Source: Pelistega ratti
GTDB lineage: Bacteria; Pseudomonadota; Gammaproteobacteria; Burkholderiales; Burkholderiaceae_B
Direction: 5' to 3'
Assembly: GCF_009833965.1 (NCBI RefSeq)
Contig: NZ_CP047165.1
Coordinates: 930,001 to 994,000 of the forward strand
DNA length: 64,000 nt
Both the position numbers and the translations under genes were made by a program. Positions 1 to 8,201 of this stretch are shown piece after piece. The notes under the pieces are model-generated. The model did not search any database, was not told where the DNA came from, and saw nothing but the letters and a program-made list of their open reading frames with translations. Each line of letters opens with the position of its first letter. The first letter of the stretch is position 1.

Positions 1-860
1 TTTGCCCAGCCAATCGCTTGCTCCCAGGGCATATCTGTTGCTCGTGTTACCGCCAGTGTTGCTAAAACCGTATCCCCTGCCCCAGAGACATCATAAACTT
101 CATGTGCCTGTGCATCTTCATGAAACCGCCCATCTTTTGCAAAAAGTGTCATGCCTTGTTCAGAACGTGTAACCAGTAAGGCATCTAAATGTAAATCATC
201 TCGTAATTTATTTGCTTTTTGTGTGAGTTCATCTTCTGTATGCCATGCACCAACCGCTTGCATCATTTCTGTCCGATTAGGTGTTACTAAACTAGCACCA
301 CGGTATTTTTGATAATCATTTCCTTTAGGATCGACAAGGATGGGAATTCCCTTTTCACGTGCATAAGCAATCATACCCTGTACTTGTGTAAGTACCCCTT
401 TGTTGTAGTCTGACAACACCAATACATCATGATGATCAATACAAGCTCTTACCTGATGATTTAATCGTTCTAAGGTATCCATACGAGGTTTTTGCTCAAA
501 ATCAACACGGAGTAACTGTTGCTGACGGCCTAACACACGCATTTTAAGTGTTGTATCGATATGGGCATCTATTTCAAGATGAGGAACAATATCAGCCTCA
601 TGACATAATGCTTGAATTTTTTGACCTGCCTCATCATTACCAATAATACCCAATAAGGTTGCTTGTGCTCCCAATGCTCTGATATTACGTGCCACATTAC
701 AAGCACCACCTAAGCGATCCTCTTTGCGTGCGACATGCACCACAGGTACAGGTGCTTCAGGTGAAATTCTATCAACCTCACCAAACCAATAGCGATCTAG
801 CATTAAATCGCCAATAACAAGGATTTTTTTTGTTTTAATAGTCTCAATAGGAAAATGCAT
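1..860 (-). CDS. hldA: D-glycero-beta-D-manno-heptose-7-phosphate kinase (partial, C-terminus off window)
   Basis: Cytoplasmic sugar kinase that phosphorylates heptose 7-phosphate at O-1 on the way to ADP-heptose for the LPS inner core. About 286 N-terminal codons are visible; the gene runs off the left edge, so I cannot say whether a cytidylyltransferase domain follows (HldE) or not (HldA/RfaE1). The PfkB/ribokinase fold is shown by GDLMLDRYWFG (residues 17-27), the loop RISPEAPVPV, GGACNVARN, and near the edge the PfkB signature DVSGAGDT with its catalytic Asp. The ATG at 860 lies just after the lapB stop with GAGGAAC as ribosome binding site, so it is the last visible gene of the rpsA-ihfB-lapA-lapB-hldA cluster. 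Family is certain; one- or two-domain form is not. Confidence 0.93.
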   Translation of the reverse strand, partial: MHFPIETIKTKKILVIGDLMLDRYWFGEVDRISPEAPVPVVHVARKEDRLGGACNVARNIRALGAQATLLGIIGNDEAGQKIQALCHEADIVPHLEIDAHIDTTLKMRVLGRQQQLLRVDFEQKPRMDTLERLNHQVRACIDHHDVLVLSDYNKGVLTQVQGMIAYAREKGIPILVDPKGNDYQKYRGASLVTPNRTEMMQAVGAWHTEDELTQKANKLRDDLHLDALLVTRSEQGMTLFAKDGRFHEDAQAHEVYDVSGAGDTVLATLAVTRATDMPWEQAIGWA

Positions 861-862
861 AC

Positions 863-2071
863 TTAAAGTTCCTCTAACCGTTTAGGAGCATAGGTATCCC
901 ACATATTACACCCCGGGCATTGCCAATAAAAAGAATGGGCTTGGAACCCACAATAACGGCAAGCATATTTATCTAAGCGTTGTGTATGTTTATGAATCAT
1001 CTTATGTAATAAATTCATATCTAATTCGGGTAAAATTTGGGGCTGCTTATTTGCCTCTTCTTTGAGTTCAACTTCTAGTAATTTATCCAACCCCAATAAA
1101 GAAGGGGAAACCATTAAGGATTCACGTGCAAAATCCCATGCAGGACTTGCACCTACTTGAGTTCGTAAATATTTAAAGATAACATTAAATAAATCTAGCG
1201 AAGGATACTGGCGATAATGTTCACGCAATAATTGAATCCCTTTATCACCCTCACCTGTCTGGCAATAATTATCTAATAAGGAATTTGCAACTAATCCTGC
1301 ATATTCTGGCGATATGGATAATACTCGTTGTAAGTGTACTCTTGCTTCATCAGGGCGGTTTTCTAATTGTGCTATTTTGGCTTTTAACATAGCGATACGG
1401 GCATTTGCCGCTGTTTGTTTGCTTTTATCCAATTGGCTTAATGCTTGCTCTGCCTGTAATAATTCATGATGAGCAACCGATAAATGAGGCGGTTTTGCCA
1501 TCAGTGCCTGATCAACCAATTCACAATGATAATGAACTGACTGAGGAACGGGTTCATCTAGTAAAGCATGTAAATGTTTAACCATCTCTATGGCTTGTGG
1601 CCAATCATGTGTTGCCTCATAGATACGAATTAAGAATCGCGTAGAAGCTAGCGCATACTGCCCTGATAAGGTTTGTTGAAAAGCCGTTTCTGCTCGGTCA
1701 AACATACCAGCTTTTAAATAATCTTGTGCTAGTTCAAATTTAGCCTGTTCCTGATCTTTTTCAGATAAATCTGCTCGGTTTAATAAACTCTGATGCACTC
1801 GAATAGCGCGTTCAATTTCACCTCGACGACGGAATAAACTACCCAAGGCAAAATGCAATTCTGTTGTTTCAGTATCTAATTTGGCAACCTCAACAAAGGC
1901 ATCAATCGCCTTATCATGATCTTCATTTAATAAATAATTTAATCCCTTAAAATAAGAATCGGGTAAATGACGCGATTCAGAAAGCATCTGACGAAAATCA
2001 TAACGCGAAGCCACCCACCCTAAACAAAATACGATAGGGATAACAATTAACCACCAAGCTTCAAAATCCAA
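863..2071 (-). CDS. lapB: LPS assembly protein LapB (TPR protein, YciM)
   Basis: Inner-membrane anchored TPR protein. In E. coli LapB works with LapA and FtsH to control LpxC turnover and so LPS synthesis. It has one N-terminal membrane helix (about residues 5-22), a long array of TPR helices (about 40-340) and a C-terminal rubredoxin-like metal site with Cys371, Cys374, Cys385 and Cys388 (CRYC and CPGC). The 402-aa length matches the family. The start is a TTG at 2071: AGGAG lies 7 bases upstream and the first residues run straight into the membrane helix, and there is no better ATG. The gene follows lapA by 11 bases and precedes hldA by 2 bases, so co-transcription is likely. ftsH, its functional partner, is elsewhere in this window. 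Confidence 0.93.
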   Translation of the reverse strand: MDFEAWWLIVIPIVFCLGWVASRYDFRQMLSESRHLPDSYFKGLNYLLNEDHDKAIDAFVEVAKLDTETTELHFALGSLFRRRGEIERAIRVHQSLLNRADLSEKDQEQAKFELAQDYLKAGMFDRAETAFQQTLSGQYALASTRFLIRIYEATHDWPQAIEMVKHLHALLDEPVPQSVHYHCELVDQALMAKPPHLSVAHHELLQAEQALSQLDKSKQTAANARIAMLKAKIAQLENRPDEARVHLQRVLSISPEYAGLVANSLLDNYCQTGEGDKGIQLLREHYRQYPSLDLFNVIFKYLRTQVGASPAWDFARESLMVSPSLLGLDKLLEVELKEEANKQPQILPELDMNLLHKMIHKHTQRLDKYACRYCGFQAHSFYWQCPGCNMWDTYAPKRLEEL

Positions 2072-2082
2072 AAGAATACTCC

Positions 2083-2421
2083 TTATTCTTTAGTCGGTAC
2101 AAATCCATCTGGTGGTGTTGCCACAGACGATGGAGTAACGGGATGGGTATGTTGCACATCATGCAAATCTTTTTGCAAAATATGCACTTCATTTTTTAAC
2201 CGTTTAATTTCTCGATTACGTGTAAAACGGGTAGGTAAACTTAGCAAATACATATACAAAGCACCCAGTATAAAACTTGCTAAGATAATAATAATCAAAG
2301 GGATGGAAGTTAATGACCAACTGCCAAAAAAATTGACATCCACTGCTTGTACATTTTTGACAGCAAACAGCACAATCAATACAAAAAAGACGAGTCGCAA
2401 AGTCCAAATTACATAATGCAT
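2083..2421 (-). CDS. lapA: LapA-family inner membrane protein (DUF1049)
   Basis: Small inner-membrane protein of the LapA/DUF1049 family, partner of LapB in LPS homeostasis. Two hydrophobic helices (about residues 5-22 and 40-62) are separated by a short loop containing VDVNFFGSW, typical of the family. A charged, coiled-coil-like C-terminal tail follows (RNREIKRLKNEVHILQKDL, about 70-90), then a proline/threonine-rich end. The 112-aa length is normal. The ATG at 2421 is preceded by a GAGG-type site. The gene lies between ihfB and lapB, as in many proteobacteria. Confidence 0.9.
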   Translation of the reverse strand: MHYVIWTLRLVFFVLIVLFAVKNVQAVDVNFFGSWSLTSIPLIIIILASFILGALYMYLLSLPTRFTRNREIKRLKNEVHILQKDLHDVQHTHPVTPSSVATPPDGFVPTKE

Positions 2422-2550
2422 AAAAAACTCCTCGTTGTAGCACTATCTTATTGTAATAGATTCCATGAAGTATAGCATTAAAGATTAGGTTTTCCTATAA
2501 GCATTATCATTAATGGTTATCTACTAATGCTTTCTAGGTATTCAAATAAT

Positions 2551-2579
2551 AAAAAAGCTCAAGTACCAAGTACTTGAGC
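2551..2579 (-). terminator. rho-independent terminator after ihfB
   Basis: Read on the minus strand: a perfect 10-bp stem (GCTCAAGTAC / GTACTTGAGC) with a TTG loop, followed by six T residues (the A run at 2551-2556). It lies 26 bases past the ihfB stop and before lapA. rpsA-ihfB transcripts may therefore end here at least in part, and lapA may have its own promoter in 2430-2550. Confidence 0.85.
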
Positions 2580-2604
2580 CTTATGATTCATAACGCCGAT
2601 AATA

Positions 2605-2907
2605 TTATGACTTATCTTGTGTTTTGAATACGAAATCCACTCTTTCACGTAATTCCTTACCTGCTTTAAAGTGAGGTACACGTTTACCCGGTACTTCTAC
2701 TTGTTCACCAGTTTTAGGATTACGTCCCATTCTGGGAGCTCGTTGAGAAAGAGAAAAGCTACCAAAACCACGAATCTCAATACGCTGACCATTCGATAAA
2801 GCTTCGGTCATTGCATCTAACATTGTTTTGACGGCTAAATCCATATCTCGCACAGCGAGCTGTGGATAGCTCGCTGCCAAAGCTTCAATTAACTCTGATT
2901 TAGTCAC
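2605..2907 (-). CDS. ihfB: Integration host factor subunit beta
   Basis: DNA-bending nucleoid protein; the IHF heterodimer partner (IhfA) is not in this window. The 100-aa HU/IHF fold is complete: N-terminal dimerisation helices, then [12 protein letters not shown] and the beta-arm [18 protein letters not shown] (about residues 58-75) with the intercalating Pro, then [12 protein letters not shown]. The start codon is GTG at 2907, only 3 bases beyond the rpsA stop. I see no strong Shine-Dalgarno sequence of its own, so translation is probably coupled to rpsA. The placement after rpsA is highly conserved in proteobacteria. Confidence 0.97.
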   Translation of the reverse strand: MTKSELIEALAASYPQLAVRDMDLAVKTMLDAMTEALSNGQRIEIRGFGSFSLSQRAPRMGRNPKTGEQVEVPGKRVPHFKAGKELRERVDFVFKTQDKS

Positions 2908-2910
2908 CGT

Positions 2911-4623
2911 TTATTCGTCTTTAGCTTGATCTAGTTTAGCTTTTAATAAAGCACCTAGATTTGTTGTACCAGAAGATGCGGCTGCATCGTTTAAGCTCTC
3001 TAATTTATCCGCTGTTTCAGCATTATCACGCGCTTTAACAGATAATTGAATAGAACGAGCTTTGCGATCGATATTAACAATCATCGCCTCAACTTTATCG
3101 CCTTCTTTTAGTACAGTCGTAGCATCTTCAACGCGACCGTTAGAGATTTCTGATGCACGTAAGTAACCATCAACATCAACATCTAAAGATACTACCGCAC
3201 CTTTAGGTTCAACTGATTTAACTACACCAGAAACAATAGCACCTTTGTCATTAGCAGAAGCATAGTTAGTGAATGGGTCACCTTCTAATTGTTTAACACC
3301 TAAAGAGATACGCTCTTTTTCAGTGTCAATTGCTAATACAACAGCTTCAATCTCATCACCTTTTTTGTAGTTACGAACCACTTCTTCACCAGGTTCATTC
3401 CAAGAAAGGTCTGATAAGTGAACTAAACCATCAATACCACCAGCTAAACCGATAAACACGCCAAAGTCAGTGATTGATTTAATAGCACCTTTGATTTTAT
3501 CGCCACGTTTGAAATTGTTAGCAAACTCTTCCCATGGATTAGCACGAGTTTGTTTCATACCTAAAGAAATACGACGACGATCTTCATCGATTTCAAGTAC
3601 AGAAACTTCAACTTCTTCGCCTAAGCTAACGACTTTGCGTGGATCAACGTTTTTGTTTGTCCAGTCCATTTCAGAAACGTGAACTAAACCTTCGATACCT
3701 GTTTCAACTTCAACAAATGCACCGTAATCAGTTAAGTTAGTTACTTTACCGAATAAACGAGTACCTTGTGGGTAACGGCGAGCTAAACCAACCCATGGGT
3801 CTTCGCCAAGTTGTTTAACACCTAAAGAAACACGATTCTTGTCTTGATCAAATTTAAGCACTTTAGCTTCAACTTCTTGACCAACAGTAAGCACTTCTGA
3901 TGGGTGACGAACACGACGCCATGCCATATCAGTGATATGTAATAGACCATCAATACCACCTAGATCAACGAATGCACCGTAGTCAGTAATGTTTTTAACC
4001 ACACCTGTTACTACTGAACCTTCTTGTAGGTTTTCAAGTAGTTTTTGACGCTCTTCACCCATGTTCTCTTCAAGCACTGAGCGGCGAGATAAAACAACGT
4101 TATTACGCTTACGATCAAGCTTAATAACTTTGAATTCCATTGTTTTACCTTCGTATGGTGTAGTGTCTTTTACAGGACGTACATCAACTAATGAGCCGGG
4201 TAAGAAAGCACGGATACCATTAGTCATTACAGTTAGACCACCTTTCACTTTACCAGTGATAGTACCTGTAATCATTTCACCTGATTCAAGTGCTTTTTCT
4301 AATGATAACCAAGCAGATAAACGCTTAGCACGATCACGAGAAAGGATAGTATCACCATAACCATTTTCGAGAGAGTCAATAGCAACTGAAACGAAATCAC
4401 CTGCTTGAACCTCAATCTCACCCTGATCATTTAAGAATTCTTCACGAGGGATATAAGATTCTGATTTTAAACCAGCATTCACCACAACAAAGTTATGCTC
4501 AACACGAACAACTTCAGCTGAAATCACTTCACCTGATTTCATATCATGTGATTTTTCACTTTCTGCAAATAAATCTGCAAAGCTTTCGCCACCTAAGGCA
4601 TCTTGTAAATTAATAGTTGACAT
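2911..4623 (-). CDS. rpsA: 30S ribosomal protein S1
   Basis: Ribosomal protein S1 recruits and unfolds mRNA on the 30S subunit. Six S1/OB-fold repeats are visible in order (roughly residues 20-90, 105-170, 190-260, 277-347, 364-434 and 451-520), with repeated GAFVDLGG(I)DGL-type strands. I chose the ATG at 4623 (570 aa), which gives the standard N-terminus [19 protein letters not shown]. An upstream in-frame ATG would add 11 untypical residues, and GGAA lies at proper distance from 4623. Codon use is strongly biased, as expected for a highly expressed gene. In relatives cmk lies directly upstream; here an accessory block intervenes and cmk is at 32.8 kb. Confidence 0.98.
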   Translation of the reverse strand: MSTINLQDALGGESFADLFAESEKSHDMKSGEVISAEVVRVEHNFVVVNAGLKSESYIPREEFLNDQGEIEVQAGDFVSVAIDSLENGYGDTILSRDRAKRLSAWLSLEKALESGEMITGTITGKVKGGLTVMTNGIRAFLPGSLVDVRPVKDTTPYEGKTMEFKVIKLDRKRNNVVLSRRSVLEENMGEERQKLLENLQEGSVVTGVVKNITDYGAFVDLGGIDGLLHITDMAWRRVRHPSEVLTVGQEVEAKVLKFDQDKNRVSLGVKQLGEDPWVGLARRYPQGTRLFGKVTNLTDYGAFVEVETGIEGLVHVSEMDWTNKNVDPRKVVSLGEEVEVSVLEIDEDRRRISLGMKQTRANPWEEFANNFKRGDKIKGAIKSITDFGVFIGLAGGIDGLVHLSDLSWNEPGEEVVRNYKKGDEIEAVVLAIDTEKERISLGVKQLEGDPFTNYASANDKGAIVSGVVKSVEPKGAVVSLDVDVDGYLRASEISNGRVEDATTVLKEGDKVEAMIVNIDRKARSIQLSVKARDNAETADKLESLNDAAASSGTTNLGALLKAKLDQAKDE

Positions 4624-5127
4624 TAAAAATTCCAACAGCATATGCTGCAAAAACACGCCAATATATATTTATCAATATATACGAGCGGAGTTGATAAAAA
4701 AGACTTTTTACATACCCGTAAAAAGCACCCCAATCTACAAAAAAGACTGTTTAGAAATTTTAAACAAAAAAACCTTGTTATTCAAGTGCTTAGCCTTTTA
4801 GTTGAAAAAAAGTAATTTTATAAATAACTATATATCATGGGGAAAACCTTATCCCCTTTGAAAAACAGTATAAATAGAAATAACATTATTATTTTTGGAG
4901 AGCGGTATTTTCTATACAAAAAAACAACACCTATCGCTTTCATCTATCCCTAACTCATACTGATATTCATCTCTTTTCATCATCTTATACCCTATGCTGC
5001 CCTATACCCTTTTTTAGGAATAACAGATAATTTATTTGGCTCATCAAGAGAAATGATCATATTAGCTCTTGCATTTAATCCTATATCGTACTAAAATAAT
5101 ATTTAGTCTGATATAGGAGTAATTTTG
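4624..5127. other. Intergenic region upstream of rpsA and the PACE gene
   Basis: This is the divergent spacer between rpsA (minus) and the PACE gene (plus). It holds the likely rpsA promoter (separate entry) and a long AT-rich S1 leader with an imperfect palindrome at about 4663-4690 (TATATA...TATATA). I see no reading frame with coding character. It marks one edge of the segment separating rpsA from cmk. No direct repeats or integrase-type attachment site were recognised. Confidence 0.5.
4757..4785 (-). promoter_or_regulatory. Predicted sigma-70 promoter of rpsA
   Basis: On the minus strand: TTGAAT (-35, 4785-4780), a 17-base spacer, and TAAAAT (-10, 4762-4757). It lies about 130 bases upstream of the rpsA start and would give a leader of roughly 125 nt. 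It is supported only by box quality and spacing. If it is the main promoter, rpsA no longer depends on transcription from cmk. Confidence 0.5.
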
Positions 5128-5553
5128 ATGAAAGTCTGGGAACGTATTTTCCATTCTGTCTTATTTGAAATAGGTGCTATGGCTGTAGGGGCAATTGTTG
5201 TTTTATTAGCAGGTGATTTCAGCCTTGAAGCCGCAGCAGGAACGGGTATTGCTATAGCAATTATTGCGATGGTATTAAATTTTATCTTTAACTATATTTT
5301 TGATAAATGCTTTCCCGGTAAACGTGAAGAGCGTGGGTTAAAACTACGCCTCCTACATATGATATGCTTTGAAGGTACCCTACTTATCTTTACTATTCCC
5401 ATTATTGCTTATTTATTAAATTTAAGCCTATGGCACGCTTTTCTTGCTGATATAGGTCTTAGCCTAATTATTATGCTGTATGCTTTTGTCTTTAACTGGT
5501 TATACGATATTATCCGCGCAAAACTTATTCAAATGCGGACAAAAGAGCAGTAA
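5128..5553 (+). CDS. PACE-family (AceI-like) multidrug/biocide efflux transporter
   Basis: Four-helix inner-membrane transporter of the proteobacterial antimicrobial compound efflux family, which exports chlorhexidine-type biocides and short diamines by proton exchange. The protein is two tandem bacterial transmembrane pair units (about residues 1-65 and 68-140). Each starts with R-[IL]-[FL]-H-x(3)-F-E (RIFHSVLFE, RLLHMICFE) and ends with an N-[FW]-[IL]-[FY]-[ND] type strand. Glu14 in helix 1 matches the essential Glu15 of AceI. ATG 5128 is chosen over the TTG one codon earlier because AGGAG ends 8 bases before it. It stands alone 55 bases before the GNAT gene on the same strand. The family is clear; the substrate is not known. 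Confidence 0.88.
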   Translation: MKVWERIFHSVLFEIGAMAVGAIVVLLAGDFSLEAAAGTGIAIAIIAMVLNFIFNYIFDKCFPGKREERGLKLRLLHMICFEGTLLIFTIPIIAYLLNLSLWHAFLADIGLSLIIMLYAFVFNWLYDIIRAKLIQMRTKEQ

Positions 5554-5608
5554 AAACACTCTTTTCATACAAAAGTACCATATAGAATGATAGCCAATGG
5601 AGTAATTA

Positions 5609-6121
5609 ATGATTCATATTAGAAAAATAGATACGCAAGATATTGAGCAACTACAGCAAATTGCTAAGCAAACCTTTATTGAAACATTTGCTCATAGTAA
5701 TAGTGAAGCAGATATGCAACATTATCTCAGCACACAGTTTTCTATAGCACAATTAAAAAATGAGCTGAATAATCCCGATATGGTATTTTATTTTGCCGAA
5801 ATAGCACAACATATAGTAGGTTATCTTAAATTGAACATGAAAGAAGCGCAAACAGAGCCACTATCACCTCATGCAGTGGAAATACAAAGGATTTATATTC
5901 TGAATCAATGGCATGGTCAAGGGGTCGGACAACAACTTTTTGACTTCGCCATACAATTTGCGAAAGAGAAACAAGCCGATTACCTATGGCTTGGTGTATG
6001 GGAACATAACCATAAAGCATTACGCTTTTATCAAAAAAATGGTTTAATCCCTTTCGATCGCCATATTTTCCAACTAGGGAATGATGCTCAAACCGATATT
6101 ATGATGAAACTGACACTATGA
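5609..6121 (+). CDS. GNAT-family N-acetyltransferase
   Basis: Cytoplasmic acetyl-CoA dependent N-acetyltransferase of 170 aa, closest in layout to the PaiA/spermidine-acetylating type. The acetyl-CoA binding motif A is seen as VEIQRIYILNQWHGQGVGQQL (Q100-x-x-G-x-G). This is followed by the beta-5/alpha-4 region YLWLGVWEHNHKALRFYQKNGL, which is typical of the fold. The substrate cannot be told from sequence. The start ATG has TGGAG upstream. Its stop overlaps the start of the downstream MarR gene by 4 bases (ATGA), so the two are translationally coupled. The PACE efflux gene just upstream hints at a small-amine or drug context, which is inference only. Confidence 0.88.
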   Translation: MIHIRKIDTQDIEQLQQIAKQTFIETFAHSNSEADMQHYLSTQFSIAQLKNELNNPDMVFYFAEIAQHIVGYLKLNMKEAQTEPLSPHAVEIQRIYILNQWHGQGVGQQLFDFAIQFAKEKQADYLWLGVWEHNHKALRFYQKNGLIPFDRHIFQLGNDAQTDIMMKLTL

Positions 6122-6564
6122 AACTACCATACAATCCTTTTGATCGACTTTCAGAGTTAGCAGCTTTACAAATCGCTATCTACACCGAGGTCGCTAGACA
6201 ACATCACCTAACATTAAATGAGCTACACTTTTTATATTTTATTGGTCGCTATGGTGCTGTATCACCAAGTAAAATCGGGGATACATGGAGTTTACCCAAA
6301 CAAACTGTTACCTCTGTTTGCAAGCAATTAGCCAAGAAAAACCTACTCACCTTTTTGGTCGATGAAAAAGACAAACGAAGTAAATTAATCCATTTAAGTC
6401 CGCAAGGTAAAGATTTTATTAAACCTATTATTGACAAAATGACAGAGGCTGAATTATCTGTCAGTCAATACTTTGGTTTCGCACGATTTGAAACCTTATT
6501 AAACGATACAGAAACCATTCTTGATAAACTGGCTACACATTTAAATACCTCAAAAACAGAGTAA
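6118..6564 (+). CDS. MarR-family transcriptional regulator
   Basis: Winged-helix repressor of 148 aa. The helix-turn-helix region lies at about residues 50-75 (SPSKIGDTWSLPKQTVTSVC). The wing contains the MarR signature VDEKDKRSKLIHLSPQGKDF (about 81-100), with the conserved D-x-R. N- and C-terminal helices for dimerisation flank it. It overlaps the acetyltransferase by 4 bases and presumably regulates its own operon, perhaps also the efflux gene upstream. No operator was identified. A terminator follows directly. Confidence 0.9.
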   Translation: MKLPYNPFDRLSELAALQIAIYTEVARQHHLTLNELHFLYFIGRYGAVSPSKIGDTWSLPKQTVTSVCKQLAKKNLLTFLVDEKDKRSKLIHLSPQGKDFIKPIIDKMTEAELSVSQYFGFARFETLLNDTETILDKLATHLNTSKTE

Positions 6565-6580
6565 TGGTGATGTAATGTAT

Positions 6581-6624
6581 ATAGACAATGGTATAAAAAT
6601 AACATTACACCATTGTCTATTTTT
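6581..6624 (+). terminator. Terminator after the GNAT-MarR operon
   Basis: A 12-bp perfect inverted repeat (ATAGACAATGGT at 6581-6592, ACCATTGTCTAT at 6609-6620) is followed by TTTT. A second pairing is possible between TGTAATGT (6571-6578) and ACATTACA (6602-6609). The T-tract is short, so efficiency is uncertain. Confidence 0.65.
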
Positions 6625-6746
6625 AAACTGATTTAAAGAGAATATAAAAAATACTATTTACCTAATTATTTAAAAATATTACTCTTTTATTTTGAATAAG
6701 ACTATTTTGGACAACTTACTGTGGTAAACAGCTAAATAGGAATGCT

Positions 6747-7856
6747 TTACTTTAAGACTTCCCGTAAAACAGCCTTTGCACGCTCTCCTGCTGATGGATT
6801 ATATTTTACAATCTCTGCCATCACACGCTGTAACTCTGTCTCATTTAAACCAAGATTTTTTAAAATAGTCAGATGCGAACGGAGCTGATTTTGTACCGTT
6901 TCAAGTCCTGCCAATGTTGAAACAGTAACTAATTCACGATTAACCATACTCAAATTATCTCGACTAAAGAGATAACCAAATAAATGGGCTTTTAAAGCAT
7001 AATCTATACCCTCATTATTCCATAGTACAGCAGAATTATCTCGTCCATTCAGCATATTCAGTGTTTGTGTCCCTTGCGTATAGTAATCCTGTATACCGTC
7101 TATTGTTGGTGCATCACCTAGCGTATCTTGAATCCCCTTTTCCTCACGCTCTTTGAGTAAATTTTGTAAAGCTAATAATCCATTTAAGGCTCTGGGAAAC
7201 CCAGCATACGCATATTGATGGGTGAAAATCTCTTGCAATTCACTTATCGTTAGCCCATTCTCTAATCCTTGTTCTAAAGCAATTTTTAGTGATGCCAATT
7301 CCCCTCTTGCCGCATAAAAGGCAATAGGTACAATAGCCAATTGTTTGGCTGATAGAGGTTCAGTTTGACTGATTTTTTGTAATTCAGCCTTTGAATTAAC
7401 GGGCGGTAGTTCTACTTTTTCAAGCCATGTTACCTTATTCTCTTTGGCATTTGGACTAATCGCAATATGCGTCATCTTGCTATGCTCACCCGCACCATGC
7501 CAATGTTTCACGTTCGGAGGACACCAAACAACATCACCCTTTTTAATAATCTGAATAGGTTTACCCCATTCTTGTGTTCGCCCCTCACCCTCGGTAACAA
7601 TTAAATATTGCCCTTGAGAATGCATATGCCAATCGGTCATCGCACCTACCTCAAATTCTACAATCGCCGAACCATTTGGACTATCAGGAATAGCAGGTAA
7701 ACGTGTAAAACGAGCCTCTCCTGAAAAATGTTCTTTAGCAGCATTTACCCATTGATGCTGTGTATAAGGGGTAACTATTTGTTGAGCAAATACGGGGGTC
7801 GTCATAAACGAAATAGCCAAAAAAGTAGAAAATAGTATTTTATTCATCTTTACCAT
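6747..7856 (-). CDS. Exported cupin / carboxymuconolactone-decarboxylase-family fusion protein
   Basis: 369-aa protein with a Sec signal peptide (hydrophobic core ILFSTFLAISFMTTP, cleavage after VFA at about 24). It has an RmlC-type cupin domain (about 45-135) whose metal-binding motif is DWHMH...QG, followed by PPNVKHWHG. Two AhpD/CMD-like helical segments follow (about 170-250 and 270-365, for example EIFTHQYAYAGFPRALNGL). The CxxC pair of true AhpD is absent, so peroxidase activity of that type is unlikely. Cupin-CMD fusions are common secreted proteins of unknown reaction. Two ATG starts (7856 or 7847) are equally plausible because neither has a clear ribosome binding site. It is monocistronic and faces the MarR gene. 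Confidence 0.85.
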   Translation of the reverse strand: MVKMNKILFSTFLAISFMTTPVFAQQIVTPYTQHQWVNAAKEHFSGEARFTRLPAIPDSPNGSAIVEFEVGAMTDWHMHSQGQYLIVTEGEGRTQEWGKPIQIIKKGDVVWCPPNVKHWHGAGEHSKMTHIAISPNAKENKVTWLEKVELPPVNSKAELQKISQTEPLSAKQLAIVPIAFYAARGELASLKIALEQGLENGLTISELQEIFTHQYAYAGFPRALNGLLALQNLLKEREEKGIQDTLGDAPTIDGIQDYYTQGTQTLNMLNGRDNSAVLWNNEGIDYALKAHLFGYLFSRDNLSMVNRELVTVSTLAGLETVQNQLRSHLTILKNLGLNETELQRVMAEIVKYNPSAGERAKAVLREVLK

Positions 7857-8201
7857 CTTTAATAAATAGTTGATTTATTTAAGAAATAATCTCTATTTTA
7901 TAAAAAAATAGAGCATATTTATCTATTATAAGTAAAGTTAATCACTCTGATTAGATAGGAAAAAATGAATGGGGTAGTGAATAGGATTCAATAATTTTAT
8001 CTATTAATCTCATATTAAAATCCTATTAAAATTTGGCTATTATCATTATTATTGTAACTATCTAAAATCATTAGGAGTATTAAATAAACTACGCTTTATA
8101 TTAAGATTGTGGATTTATAATAAATTAGTTAAAATTTGCTACAATTTATTGTATATTACATTTATAGAAATCAGCTTTTTATTATTTAGGGAGAACCAAA
8201 G
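7857..8201. other. AT-rich divergent spacer
   Basis: Very AT-rich region between the cupin gene (minus) and the autotransporter (plus). It includes a short perfect hairpin (CTCTATTTT at 7891-7899 with AAAATAGAG at 7905-7913) and the predicted autotransporter promoter. No coding frame was recognised. Confidence 0.4.
8107..8135 (+). promoter_or_regulatory. Predicted promoter of the autotransporter gene
   Basis: TTGTGG at 8107-8112, a 17-base spacer, and TAAAAT at 8130-8135. It lies about 65 bases before the ATG at 8202, which has GGGAGAACC as ribosome binding site. The surrounding AT-richness makes false positives easy. Confidence 0.35.

Noticed and set aside
2216..2443. 75-aa frame overlapping lapA on the same strand
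   Set aside because: Out-of-frame shadow of the hydrophobic lapA coding sequence.
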